Of a stretch of DNA of 64,000 nucleotides, positions 44,394-52,920 are shown piece by piece. This DNA is from Serratia ureilytica (GTDB taxonomy: Bacteria > Pseudomonadota > Gammaproteobacteria > Enterobacterales > Enterobacteriaceae). The position numbers and the translations under genes are program-made. The stretch lies in contig NZ_JABXOF010000001.1 of assembly GCF_013375155.1 (NCBI RefSeq), positions 558,001-622,000 of the forward strand. Direction: 5' to 3'. Under the pieces are notes generated by a model. That model did not search any database and had not been told where the DNA came from. It saw nothing but the letters and a program-made list of their open reading frames with translations. Within the stretch, counting starts at the first letter, position 1. Each line of letters opens with the position of its first letter.

Positions 44394-45371
44394 ATGAAGC
44401 GACGTTTATTACTGACCGCAATCCTGAGTACGATCTTGATTTTTCCCACTTTTTCGTCTTTAGCCGATACTTCCGGACAATCGCAGAGCGGTGTGGAGCA
44501 GCCGGCTGGGGTGTACAGATTCTTACTGGGTGATGCCAAAGTCACTGCGCTGTCCGCCGGCACAGTGGATTTGGATCTGCACAAGCTGTTGCATGGGGCA
44601 ACGCCAGAGCATGTCGATCAGCTTTTGAAACGAAATTTCCTGGAAAACCCTGTGCGGACATCGATCAACGTGTTTCTGATCGACATGGATGGGCGGCGCG
44701 TTCTGGTCGATACCGGAAGTGGCAAACTGTTTGGCGGCAAGGCCAGCCGGCTGATGGACAGTCTGGCGGCGGCGGGGATTCAGCCCGAGCAGATTGATGA
44801 TGTCCTGATCACACATGCTCATATCGATCATATCGGTGGGTTGGTCCTGGACGGCAAAAGGGTGTTCCCTAATGCAACCATTCACATCAGCGAGCCGGAT
44901 CTGGCTTTCTATCTGCAACCGGCGCGTCCTGCCATGCCACATGCAGATGCCGTTTCGTCCGACATTGCAGAGAAGATGTTGCGTCCTTATGCCGATGCGG
45001 GAAAGGTCAAATCCTTCACCGGAACCACAGTTGTGCTGCCTGGCATTATCGCTACTGTCTTGAGTGGCCATACGCCCGGGAGTACGGTTTTCACACTCGA
45101 GAGGCAAGGGCGTAAGCTTAGTTTCGTTGGCGACATGATTCATTCTCTCGTTCAGTTTGATGAACCGGCTTTGACCATTGGTTTTGATACCGATGCTGTC
45201 CGTGCCCGAACGGTGCGTGAACAGAAGTTTGCCAGGATTGCAGCGGGGCGTTCGCTGATGGCCGCACCTCATCTTCCTTTCCCCGGCATCGGTCACCTTC
45301 GTAAATCGGGGCATGGATATGTGTGGGTGCCGACTAATTACGACGACCGTCCTCTGGCGCTCCTGGATTAA
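44394..45371 (+). CDS. Periplasmic metallo-beta-lactamase-fold hydrolase, methyl-parathion-hydrolase-like
   Basis: 325 residues with a signal peptide (about 1-24, ending SSLA-D). Metal ligands of the MBL fold: H141, H143, D145, H146 (HAHIDH), a later His in LSGHTPGST, Asp in FVGDMIH, and His in APHLPFPGIGHL. Order and spacing, including YRFLLGDAKVTALSAGT near the start and GHLRKSGHGYVWVPTNY at the end, follow the secreted methyl parathion hydrolase/lactonase-like group. The substrate could be a lactone or an ester; the sequence does not tell. LysR-regulated by position; terminator follows. Confidence 0.88.
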   Translation: MKRRLLLTAILSTILIFPTFSSLADTSGQSQSGVEQPAGVYRFLLGDAKVTALSAGTVDLDLHKLLHGATPEHVDQLLKRNFLENPVRTSINVFLIDMDGRRVLVDTGSGKLFGGKASRLMDSLAAAGIQPEQIDDVLITHAHIDHIGGLVLDGKRVFPNATIHISEPDLAFYLQPARPAMPHADAVSSDIAEKMLRPYADAGKVKSFTGTTVVLPGIIATVLSGHTPGSTVFTLERQGRKLSFVGDMIHSLVQFDEPALTIGFDTDAVRARTVREQKFARIAAGRSLMAAPHLPFPGIGHLRKSGHGYVWVPTNYDDRPLALLD

Positions 45372-45456
45372 GCCCTGCCGTGCGGCGGCGTGTCGCTACC
45401 GACGTTGATTCCGCCGTCCTTGTCACTGATTAATCGTGAAGTCGTTCAAGCATCTG

Positions 45457-45485
45457 ACGCCCGATGTGTTTTATCGGGCGTTTTT
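45457..45485 (+). terminator. Terminator after the MBL-fold hydrolase gene
   Basis: ACGCCCGAT (45457-45465), loop GTGTTTT, ATCGGGCGT (45473-45481), then TTTT. Confidence 0.85.
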
Positions 45486-46129
45486 CTATTGCGGCGAGGC
45501 GTTCTTTAGACGACAAAAGAGGGGGGACTCATAGGTTTCCATGACGTTTGCTCTCTGGATAAGAGTAAAGTGAGCCAAGTCTGATACGGATAGACCGCAA
45601 ATGCGAGGAAGGGGGTCCGATGGCTTCAAAACTGAGTACGGTAGCGTTTATCATCGGCAATATTTCGGCGTCGGGTAAGCTTTCGGCGAGTATGGTATTT
45701 ATTGCGCTGAGAAAATGGTGACGCCGGAGATTACGTGATACCCCCCATAATGATGTTTTATCCGGTACCCCAGCCATAAGCGAGTGAAAAGCTGGGTAAG
45801 CTATTCCTGTCGAGAAAAAGAACCGTTTTGCCCGTGAATTCCTGAGCCGATGCATATAATATCAACATTCCGCTTGCCTTTTCGTTGGCATTGTGAACAG
45901 TGCGCCCACAAAATAAGCAGTTGAAAGCGTTAGAGAACTTTTTGCTATTTCGGGGGGTTGCCAAGGTGGGGGGTTTAGTCCATAATGCAGTCCATCGATT
46001 CGGCAGTAACGAAATAAATTACTTAAGAATCAGATGATTAGGATAAGCGATTTTATCATCGCAATCCCGAAGAACAAAACGAAGTGGGTGATTCACCGGC
46101 TTTGGCCTGAAAAGGCAAAACAGAATAAA
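45486..46129. other. Right part of the inserted segment and leader of the cysT-leuZ tRNAs
   Basis: 644 bp with no protein I can support; frames such as 45529-45855 (minus) look random or broken. A promoter candidate, TTGCCA (45958-45963), 17-bp spacer, CATAAT (45981-45986), lies about 140 bases upstream of cysT. It would be needed because two terminators separate these tRNAs from the glyW promoter. Confidence 0.45.
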
Positions 46130-46203
46130 GGCGCGTTAACAAAGCGGTTATGTAGCGGATTGCAAATCCGTCCAGTCCGGTTCGACTCCGGAACGCGCCT
46201 CCA
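46130..46203 (+). tRNA. cysT: tRNA-Cys(GCA)
   Basis: 74 bases; acceptor GGCGCGT / ACGCGCC, anticodon loop TTGCAAA with GCA, T loop TTCGACT, encoded CCA. One or two bases differ from E. coli cysT. It is followed 10 bp later by tRNA-Leu. Confidence 0.97.
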
Positions 46204-46213
46204 ACTTTCCCGA

Positions 46214-46299
46214 GCCCGGGTGGTGAAATCGGTAGACACAAGGGATTTAAAATCCCTCGGCTTATGGCTGTGCGGGTTCAAGTCCCGCCCCGGGTACCA
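46214..46299 (+). tRNA. leuZ: tRNA-Leu(TAA)
   Basis: 86 bases, class II tRNA with a long variable arm; acceptor GCCCGGG / CCCGGGT, anticodon loop TTTAAAA with TAA, T loop TTCAAGT, encoded CCA. Close to E. coli leuZ. Confidence 0.97.
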
Positions 46300-46348
46300 G
46301 GGAACGAAAATACCGAATAATCAAAGCAATAAGTAGTAATGTCGTAGA

Positions 46349-46369
46349 CCGCCGAGAGGCGGTTTTTTT
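46349..46369 (+). terminator. Terminator after cysT-leuZ
   Basis: CCGCC (46349-46353), loop GAGA, GGCGG, then seven T. Confidence 0.88.
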
Positions 46370-46463
46370 GTGCCTGAAATTCGCATTACGCCTGCATTTT
46401 TTTCCTTTTTTGTCATGCCGCCACCCTGCCTGCTGGGAGCCCCGCAGGACTCCACAGTACAGA

Positions 46464-47804
46464 TCATAAGAAACCGAACGCCGCGGCGAGGATCCAGCCG
46501 AAGACGCAGGAGACGCTGACGCCGATCAGGCCCGGTAGAATGAAGCTGTGGTTGATCACGAAGCGGCCGATGCGGGTGGTGCCGGAGCGGTCGAACTGAA
46601 TTGCAGCCAGATCGCTGGGGTAGGTCGGCAAAATATAATAACCGTAGCAGGCCGGCGCCGAAGCGACGATATAGGCCGGGTTGACGCCGATCGCCAGCGC
46701 CACCGGCACCAGCGCCGCCAGCGCGGCGGCCTGCGAATTGACGAATTTCGACACCAGCAGCAGGATCAGCGCATAGGCCCAGGGGTACTCTTTCACCAGC
46801 ACGCCCAGCGTGGCTTCTATCTGCGTCAGGTGCGCGCCGAACATGGTTTCCGCCATCCAGGCGACGCCATACACCGCCACGATGGCAATCATGCCGGAAC
46901 GGAACACCTCGTTTTTAGAGATAGACGCCGGGTTGGTGCGGGTAATGATGACGATCAGCGCCCCGGCCATCAGCATGCACATCTGGATCACCAGAACCAT
47001 GGAAAGTGGCTTGCCACCGAAGCTGGGCCGCAGGTCGGAAAAAGCCCCCAGCACCGCCACCAGGGCGATCGTGGCGAGGAAAATCCACATGGCGATCCAG
47101 TTGCTGCGCGGCAATACCCGGTCCAGCAGGGTGGCGGCGTCACCATAGACGTAGCGATGGTTCTCCGGCACCGAGATGAATTTCTGGAACTCGGGATCTT
47201 TGTCCAGGTCTTTGCCGCGGAACCAACTGAAGATACCGATCGCCAGAATGCCGCACAGGGTGGAAGGAATGGTGATCGACAGCAGATCGAGGAATTCCAG
47301 ATGGCGGCCATTGAAGGTGTAGCTGCTGAGCATCGCCACCAGTGAAACGACTGCCACCGAGACTGGGCTGGCGATAATGCCCATCTGCGCGCCGATCGAG
47401 CTGGCTGCCATTGGCCGTTCCGGGCGGATGTTATTTTTGATCGCCACGTCATAGATGATCGGCAAGATGGTGTACACCACATGGCCGGTGCCGCACAGGA
47501 TAGTGAGAATGCAGGTGACGAACGGCGCGATGATTGAGACATATCGCGGGTTGCGCCGCAGCATCCGCTCGGCGATCTGGAGCATGACGTCCAACCCGCC
47601 TGAGGCCTGCAGGGTGGCGGAGGCCGCCACCACCGCGATGATCACCAGCATCACGTCTACCGGCGGTTTGCCGGGCTGCAGGTGAAAGCCGAACACCAGG
47701 ATCATCAAACCGATACCGCCCAGCAACCCCAGCGCAATGCCACCTTTACGCGCCCCATACAGCAGGCATGCCAATATAACCGCTAATTGCAGAAAGAAAT
47801 CCAT
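46464..47804 (-). CDS. dcuB: Anaerobic C4-dicarboxylate transporter DcuB
   Basis: 446 residues, exactly the length of E. coli DcuB and highly similar throughout ([59 protein letters not shown]). About ten to twelve membrane helices. It exchanges fumarate for succinate during anaerobic fumarate respiration and co-senses with DcuS in E. coli. No dcuS/dcuR or fumB is adjacent here. Single gene. Confidence 0.95.
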   Translation of the reverse strand: MDFFLQLAVILACLLYGARKGGIALGLLGGIGLMILVFGFHLQPGKPPVDVMLVIIAVVAASATLQASGGLDVMLQIAERMLRRNPRYVSIIAPFVTCILTILCGTGHVVYTILPIIYDVAIKNNIRPERPMAASSIGAQMGIIASPVSVAVVSLVAMLSSYTFNGRHLEFLDLLSITIPSTLCGILAIGIFSWFRGKDLDKDPEFQKFISVPENHRYVYGDAATLLDRVLPRSNWIAMWIFLATIALVAVLGAFSDLRPSFGGKPLSMVLVIQMCMLMAGALIVIITRTNPASISKNEVFRSGMIAIVAVYGVAWMAETMFGAHLTQIEATLGVLVKEYPWAYALILLLVSKFVNSQAAALAALVPVALAIGVNPAYIVASAPACYGYYILPTYPSDLAAIQFDRSGTTRIGRFVINHSFILPGLIGVSVSCVFGWILAAAFGFL

Positions 47805-48041
47805 GATAGATACGCCTTAATAATGTTGAACTTAACTGCGTTCAGTTTCCGGCGGCGTTTACAGCAGAAAGTTGTTTTAAATCTAAAGGCATTAATAAAT
47901 TGTGGTTATTAACCTTAAAGAGTGATGTCGGTCACATTCAAAGAACATAGAGAGCGGGCGGAAAGCGGCATCAGCACGAAAAAGCAAGCCAAGAGGTCAG
48001 ACCTCTCCTATATGACGGATTTACCACCAGAGGAGAGAGTT

Positions 48042-48494
48042 ATGGATCCGACAAAAATGACGGGGCTGGCGTTATTACAGGCAGCGATGGCCGGCAAAAT
48101 TCCACCGGCTTCGATCGCTGAAACGGTGCCCATGAAACCGGCCGCGGTTGAAGAGGGATATATCCGCATCGTGGCGCGGGCCGACGAACGCCACCTTAAC
48201 CCGCTGGGCGGCGTTCATGGCGGCTTCGCCGCCACGGTTTTGGACTCGGTGACCGGTTGCACGGTGCACAGTACGCTGGGCGCAGGGACGGGTTATGGCA
48301 CCGTCGATCTGCAGGTGAAAATGTTGCGCCCGGTGCCGAAGGAGATTGATCTGATCGCCGAGGGGCGTCTGGTCTATGCGTCGAAAAACGTCGCTTTCGC
48401 GGAAGGCACGCTCAAAACGGCGGAAGGGAAACTGCTGGCTTCGGCAACCGCCACTTGCTTTATCATTCGCCCTACCGAACAGCCGCAGCAATAA
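48042..48494 (+). CDS. PaaI-type hotdog thioesterase
   Basis: 150 residues from ATG 48042 with GGAG six bases upstream; the longer frame to 47922 has no site. Hotdog fold with the PaaI/4-hydroxybenzoyl-CoA-thioesterase type active-site region NPLGGVHGGFAATVLDSVTGCTVHSTL, followed by TVDLQVKMLRPVPKE. It hydrolyses an acyl- or aryl-CoA thioester. No phenylacetate genes are near, so the natural substrate is unknown. Single gene. Confidence 0.88.
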   Translation: MDPTKMTGLALLQAAMAGKIPPASIAETVPMKPAAVEEGYIRIVARADERHLNPLGGVHGGFAATVLDSVTGCTVHSTLGAGTGYGTVDLQVKMLRPVPKEIDLIAEGRLVYASKNVAFAEGTLKTAEGKLLASATATCFIIRPTEQPQQ

Positions 48495-48636
48495 ACTGCC
48501 ATTTATCAGGCCCCGGTTCTTCCATCCGGGGCCTGATGCATTTCTCTGTCGGCTGCACCGATCGCCGTGATACGGCCGCAGGCGCGATGCGTCATTGTGG
48601 TCTAGTATTCTTGGGTAAAAATTTATCGGGGTGAGT

Positions 48637-48918
48637 ATGCAGCCGTATAAAGAGGTTGAGTTTGATCATGAGCTTTGTCTGGCGATCGGCAGAGCCGTAT
48701 TGGACGTGGTAGCGCAAGGGGAAGAAACCAGCGCGACGTCGGTGATGAGCGCCATTGAGCGGGCGGTGGAACAGGGGCTGAACGACGACGACACCGCCGT
48801 TGCCGACGACGCGCTGGATTTGATGGCTCGTCTCATTCACGGCTGCGGATTTATTAATCTATCGGGTGAAGAGGAGACTTCCCATGCATTGGTTGAATTT
48901 CAAGCGCTACAAGAGTGA
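48637..48918 (+). CDS. Small acidic protein, function unknown
   Basis: 93 residues from ATG 48637, five bases after GGGG; a GTG six bases earlier is too close to the site. Strongly acidic and helical (DHELCLAIGRAVLDVVAQG, SAIERAVEQGLNDDDTAVADDALDLMARLI). No family recognised; size and layout faintly recall YmgB/AriR-type small helical proteins. Its end overlaps the next gene by 35 bp, so the two are translationally coupled and probably work together. Confidence 0.65.
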   Translation: MQPYKEVEFDHELCLAIGRAVLDVVAQGEETSATSVMSAIERAVEQGLNDDDTAVADDALDLMARLIHGCGFINLSGEEETSHALVEFQALQE

Positions 48919-49435
48919 CGTCGCCAAACAGGCCGTGCCGCCGCATCTGAATGCCGCTGAATTTGCGCGGCATTATGCCGATAAGCCGCAGGAGAATACG
49001 GAAGAGTATCTTTCGCTCAGCGGGGAGATGTGCTGGGATGCGGTGGTGCTGTGCGCCCACCGTTCCGGCGCGCTCAGTAAGGCGAAATACAAGCAACTGT
49101 GGCTGACGGTGTTCGATAAGCAGTACAAACATTTCGTCAGCCCTGACGATACCGAGATCCGCACCATGGCGGATATGCTGCGCGCCCCGCAGGGATGTTT
49201 TATCGGGATATTCTCCATGCGCGACGCGGCCTCGCCCCGATTGCTGCATGCCATGATCGGCACCGGCGCGGGATTTGCCGCAGGCAATAAAAATCTTTGC
49301 ATCGGCGTGGGAGGCGCGGTCGGCTGGGAAAATCTCAATCTGGCGCGCGATCTGCGCTGGCAGCCGGAAGGCGGTTTTCTACGCCAGGGCGACAGTGAAG
49401 TGCTGCGTATTTTTTATCGGCCTTTCCCCGCCTGA
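48884..49435 (+). CDS. Hypothetical protein, possible papain-like fold
   Basis: 183 residues from ATG 48884, which has GAGGAG about eight bases upstream. An invariant-looking Cys sits at the start of a helix (SGEMCWDAVVLCAHRSG, Cys about 50). About 70 residues later comes a His at the start of a strand (PRLLHAMIGTG), then an Asn/Gly turn and another strand (GNKNLCIGVGGAVGW). This Cys-helix, His-strand, Asn-strand order is that of papain-like enzymes such as NlpC/C58. The assignment is inferred from order only. It overlaps the small acidic gene and is followed by a terminator. Confidence 0.6.
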   Translation: MHWLNFKRYKSDVAKQAVPPHLNAAEFARHYADKPQENTEEYLSLSGEMCWDAVVLCAHRSGALSKAKYKQLWLTVFDKQYKHFVSPDDTEIRTMADMLRAPQGCFIGIFSMRDAASPRLLHAMIGTGAGFAAGNKNLCIGVGGAVGWENLNLARDLRWQPEGGFLRQGDSEVLRIFYRPFPA

Positions 49436-49458
49436 AACGGTCCGGACGCTTTTAGGGT

Positions 49459-49487
49459 AAAAAAAAACCGCCGTTGGGCGGTTTTTT
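49459..49487. terminator. Bidirectional terminator
   Basis: AACCGCC (49466-49472), loop GTTG, GGCGGTT (49477-49483), with A run before and T run after. It separates convergent genes. Confidence 0.88.
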
Positions 49488-49492
49488 GCGTC

Positions 49493-49762
49493 TTATTTGA
49501 ACCCGCCGCTGCGGATGAAGTCGAGACCGGCGGCGGTGATCCGCGTTTGGTGCGGATCGATATCATAGTTGTTCTCGTCGATGTCGCTCATCACGTAGGC
49601 CTGTATCAGCCCCTTGGTTTTGAGATAGGCGAAGGGATCTGCGAAGGCGTGCGGGCTGGTGGCGTCCTGCTTCCACAGTTCGTAAGTTTTCTCATCCAGC
49701 GTGCCGGGATGATTGGCGGCCAGTCGGGTCAGGATCTGATTGTAGAACACATAGTCGGTCAT
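49493..49762 (-). CDS. Hypothetical small protein, winged-helix-like
   Basis: 89 residues from ATG 49762 (MTDYVFYNQILTRL); AGAGG lies about seven bases upstream. Layout of helices with a final strand and turn (LKTKGLIQAYVMSDIDENNYDIDPHQTRITAAGLDFI, excerpted as start LKTKGLIQAY and end RITAAGLDFI) resembles a winged-helix domain of the kind used for protein or DNA binding. Family not recognised. Single gene. Confidence 0.72.
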   Translation of the reverse strand: MTDYVFYNQILTRLAANHPGTLDEKTYELWKQDATSPHAFADPFAYLKTKGLIQAYVMSDIDENNYDIDPHQTRITAAGLDFIRSGGFK

Positions 49763-49864
49763 GATGCGGTCCTCTTTATCGCGAGCGACAGTCTCGGAAA
49801 ATGACGTAACGTCTATCAATCATAGCCGATGTTTGCTCGCCGCCTGCGTTATCGCGAACCCAGG

Positions 49865-50002
49865 CTATCCACGCTGGCTTTCGAACCAGTGAAACAGGCG
49901 CGAAATGGTGAGGCTGAGATCGCCGATGTTGAAGAGCGCGCCGAGCCACAGGGTTAGCATAACCAGGATGCCGATGATGACGGGAAGATCCATTTTGCCC
50001 AT
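49865..50002 (-). CDS. Candidate 45-residue single-span membrane protein
   Basis: Starts MGKMDLPVIIGILVMLTLWL: a hydrophobic helix (about 6-24) followed by an amphipathic segment (LSLTISRLFHWFESQRG). The ribosome binding site is weak. It was too short for routine gene calling but the composition is typical of small inner-membrane proteins. Confidence 0.42.
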   Translation of the reverse strand: MGKMDLPVIIGILVMLTLWLGALFNIGDLSLTISRLFHWFESQRG

Positions 50003-50161
50003 GATAATGTTTTGCAGAGGTGACGGTGCCACAAGGGTAACACCGTTTCCCGGCAGGATAAAATGTGCCGCCGTTATTTCGATTGTGCCGCTGCGGAATG
50101 GCGAAGGCCGGCCATCAGGATGACCGGCCGGGTTTCAACAGCCTATCTTGCCGCCAAACGG

Positions 50162-51787
50162 TCAGGCATAGTGGCGGGCGATATGCTCGGCGGTGGCGAT
50201 CGTCGTCACATTAGTGGCGACGGAGGGCACGTCGGGGAAAATGGAGGCGTCGACAACCCGAAGCCCGTGCACGCCGTGCACGCGGCCCTGAAGGTCAACG
50301 ACCGCCTTCGGGTCGCCGGCATTCCCCATCGGCGCGGAGGAGGTCGGGTGATGATAGGTATCCAACGTCGCCGCCATCGAGGCCAGAATGGCCTCGTCGC
50401 TGTCTGCGGCAGGCGCAAGCTCGCTGTGGATAAGCGTAGACAGCGGAGCGGTTTGCCCTATTTTTCGCGCCAGTTTAACCCCCTCCAGCAAGCGAACACG
50501 GTCACTCTCTTGCGCCAGGAAGTTAAGGTCAATGTGAGGGGCTGCCATCGGATCGCGGCTTTCCAGCCAGATGCGTCCGGTGGATTGCGGCCGGGTCAGC
50601 GCCACCGCCAGGACAAAACCGACGCCGGTGGGGCTTTGGTCATGTGGGAACAGATGCGTCGCGGTAATGTGCAGATCGAGCTCCTCCGGTTCCGCCCGGC
50701 TGCTGCGGGTCCACAGCTTGGCGCCGATAACCGGCGATTGGCTGCCGATGACGTCGGGGCGGGCTGCGTAGGCATTGTAATAAAAGGGGTGATCGACCAG
50801 GTTTTCACCGACGGGCAAATCGGCGACGACGGGGATCCCCAGACGCTTCGACTGTTGCGCAGGCGCAATGCCGGATCGCATCAAAACGGCGGCGCTGCCG
50901 TAGGTTCCGGCGCTCAGGATCACTTCAGCGGCATGGATTTCTTCGCCACTGGCCAGGCGAACGCCGATCGCGCGCTGCCCGTCAAATATCACGCGGTCGA
51001 CCAGCGTATCGGCACGCAGGATGAGATTGTCTCTGGCGCGCGTTTTCTCATCCAGATAGGCCATGCCGGTGTTAACGCGCACACCGTTGACGATATTCAT
51101 CGGGTAGGGGCCGACGCCATTCGCTGAAGGGCCGTCAAAATCGTCGATGGCGTCATAGCCGTTGGCGCGCGTGGCGGCGACGAAAGCGCGTTGCATTGGC
51201 GTGATGTCATCCAATGTGAGTTGCACGACGGGGAAAGGACCGCTATCGCCATGGATTGCGCGGTCGTGCAGGCCATGACGAGTCTCCAGTTTTTTGAAGG
51301 AGGGCAGCAGATCCTGATAGCGCCATCCCGGCAGATCCCAGCGTTTGAAATCTTCCGGGCGGGCGCGGATCGCCACGGCGCCGTTGACGCCTGAACTGCC
51401 GCCCAGGACTTTACCGCGGATGGCGCCGATCGCGTGGCTGACATAGCCGGGTTCTGTCCGGTATCCCCATTCGAATTCCGGGTCGCCATTGGCGCCGAGC
51501 ACGTCGCTGTTCGCGATGAGGCGCGGATAATCGTAGGGCGCGTAACTGTGTCCGGCCTCTATCAGCAGGACCCGGCGCGTTGGGTTTTCGCTGAGGCGAG
51601 CCGCCATCACCGCGCCGGCGGAACCGCCGCCGACGATGATCACGTCGAAGGTGGATGGCTCGCTGGCGCGTTGGGCCGGTTGTGTTTGCGCCGCCGACGC
51701 GGAACTCGATGCGCAAGCGCTGAGCGTGGCGGCGGCTGAAACGGCCAGCGTTTGGGATATCAGCTGACGGCGTGACAGGTCTTTCAT
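50162..51787 (-). CDS. GMC-family FAD oxidoreductase with Tat/lipoprotein signal
   Basis: 541 residues from ATG 51787. The N terminus has a twin-arginine signal (SRRQLISQTLAVSAA) and a possible lipobox (LSAC). Then an FAD Rossmann fold (FDVIIVGGGSAGAVMAARLSE), GMC signature GGSSGVNGAVAIRARPEDF, and the C-terminal DTYHHPTSSAPMG with the active-site His-rich segment. It should be a periplasmic, folded-export alcohol or polyol dehydrogenase/oxidase. The upstream LysR gene on the same strand (108-bp gap) is a likely regulator. Confidence 0.9.
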   Translation of the reverse strand: MKDLSRRQLISQTLAVSAAATLSACASSSASAAQTQPAQRASEPSTFDVIIVGGGSAGAVMAARLSENPTRRVLLIEAGHSYAPYDYPRLIANSDVLGANGDPEFEWGYRTEPGYVSHAIGAIRGKVLGGSSGVNGAVAIRARPEDFKRWDLPGWRYQDLLPSFKKLETRHGLHDRAIHGDSGPFPVVQLTLDDITPMQRAFVAATRANGYDAIDDFDGPSANGVGPYPMNIVNGVRVNTGMAYLDEKTRARDNLILRADTLVDRVIFDGQRAIGVRLASGEEIHAAEVILSAGTYGSAAVLMRSGIAPAQQSKRLGIPVVADLPVGENLVDHPFYYNAYAARPDVIGSQSPVIGAKLWTRSSRAEPEELDLHITATHLFPHDQSPTGVGFVLAVALTRPQSTGRIWLESRDPMAAPHIDLNFLAQESDRVRLLEGVKLARKIGQTAPLSTLIHSELAPAADSDEAILASMAATLDTYHHPTSSAPMGNAGDPKAVVDLQGRVHGVHGLRVVDASIFPDVPSVATNVTTIATAEHIARHYA

Positions 51788-51895
51788 GGCGTAGTCTCCA
51801 GAGCGGGCGGAAGGTGTGTTCTGCAGACTAAAACTCGGAGATAAAAGCGACAAGCGGGCGAAATTCGAACCTGCTGTTCGCGTTCTGCGAACCTT

Positions 51896-52822
51896 TCAGG
51901 TTGACGTCAGGAAAGGGGACAGCGCGGTTTCCCAACTGGGCGTATGGCCAATGTGCTCACTCAGAAAGTCCACCAGCGCCTTGATCTTGGGGGATGCGCG
52001 TTTTGAACGGCGATAGACGGCGGAAATGTCGCCGCCGTCGGGTGAATAGGCGGCCAGCACAATGCGCAGTTCCCCTGCGCGTATCGCATCGGCGGCGATA
52101 AATGCGGGCAGGATGGCGAGGCCCAAACCGGCTTTCGCCGCCGCCAGCAGGTGAAAAGCATTATCGGTGCGCAGGCGTTTGCCGATACGAAACGATCGGA
52201 TCTCGCCTTCGATGGGGAGTTGCAGCATGCCGGTCGGCTCGCGGTGAATATACAGCAACCCCTGATGCTGTTGCAGGTGTTGCGGGTGCGTCGGCGTGCC
52301 TTGACGCGCAAGATAGGCTGGGCTGGCGCAAATCAAGTGACGGTTGACGCAGATGCGCTGCGCGATCAGGTCGGAATCCGCCAAGGCGCCGATACGGATG
52401 GCGACGTCGAAATTTTCCTGATTCAGATTGGCCAGGCGATCGCTGTACTCCACGTCCAGATTGAGGTTCGGGTATTGTTCCATAAAGGCGGATAACAGCG
52501 GCGCCAGATAGCGGATGCTGAACGCCATCGGCGCGGTTAACCGCAGTGGGCCCTGCAGTTGGCCGTGCAGTGTTCGCACCGACTCTTCGGCATCGCTCAC
52601 TTCGCTTAATATGAGAACGGCGCGCTGATAGAACAGATGGCCGGCGTCGGTCAGCCCAAGCGTTTTCCCGCGTTCGAACAGCACAGTCCCAAGGCGCGTC
52701 TCCAACTGCTGGATGCGTCTGCTGACCACCGACTTGGTGGTGCCCAAGCGGCGGGCGGCGGCGCTGATGTTGGCGGCCTCGACCACGGCGATATAGGTCG
52801 CCATCTCCTGAAACTGATTCAT
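51896..52822 (-). CDS. LysR-type regulator (CrgA/AaeR-like)
   Basis: 308 residues. N-terminal winged HTH (MNQFQEMATYIAVVEAANIS, AAARRLGTTKSVVSRRIQQLE) and substrate-binding domain starting GPLRLTAPMAFSIRYLAPLL, typical of the large CrgA-like subgroup. It is in tandem with, not divergent from, the GMC oxidoreductase gene, which is less common for LysR regulators. Target unknown; GMC gene likely. Confidence 0.9.
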   Translation of the reverse strand: MNQFQEMATYIAVVEAANISAAARRLGTTKSVVSRRIQQLETRLGTVLFERGKTLGLTDAGHLFYQRAVLILSEVSDAEESVRTLHGQLQGPLRLTAPMAFSIRYLAPLLSAFMEQYPNLNLDVEYSDRLANLNQENFDVAIRIGALADSDLIAQRICVNRHLICASPAYLARQGTPTHPQHLQQHQGLLYIHREPTGMLQLPIEGEIRSFRIGKRLRTDNAFHLLAAAKAGLGLAILPAFIAADAIRAGELRIVLAAYSPDGGDISAVYRRSKRASPKIKALVDFLSEHIGHTPSWETALSPFLTST

Positions 52823-52876
52823 TCATCTCTCCTTCGGCATCCGCCGGGTCAAGTTACCACTCTGTGCACGCCAGGC

Positions 52877-52906
52877 AAAAAAAACCACCCGGGCGGGTGG
52901 TTTTTG
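52877..52906 (-). terminator. Terminator after proP
   Basis: ACCACCC (52884-52890), loop GGGC, GGGTGGT (52895-52901); on the minus strand the stem is followed by eight T. Confidence 0.85.
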
Positions 52907-52920
52907 CTTGTCAGAGCGAA

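Noticed and set aside
45529-45855. 108-codon minus-strand frame in the inserted tRNA segment
   Set aside because: No ribosome site, no recognisable motif; the region looks like gene debris.
42804-46129. Classic integrative element at tRNA-Gly
   Set aside because: No integrase gene and no repeated tRNA 3' end were found, so only an insertion of unknown mechanism can be claimed.
46034-46336. 100-codon frame over the tRNA-Cys and tRNA-Leu genes
   Set aside because: Covers two canonical tRNAs; not coding.
48042-48494. paaI of a phenylacetate pathway
   Set aside because: Hotdog thioesterase signature is present but there is no pathway context, so no gene symbol is given.
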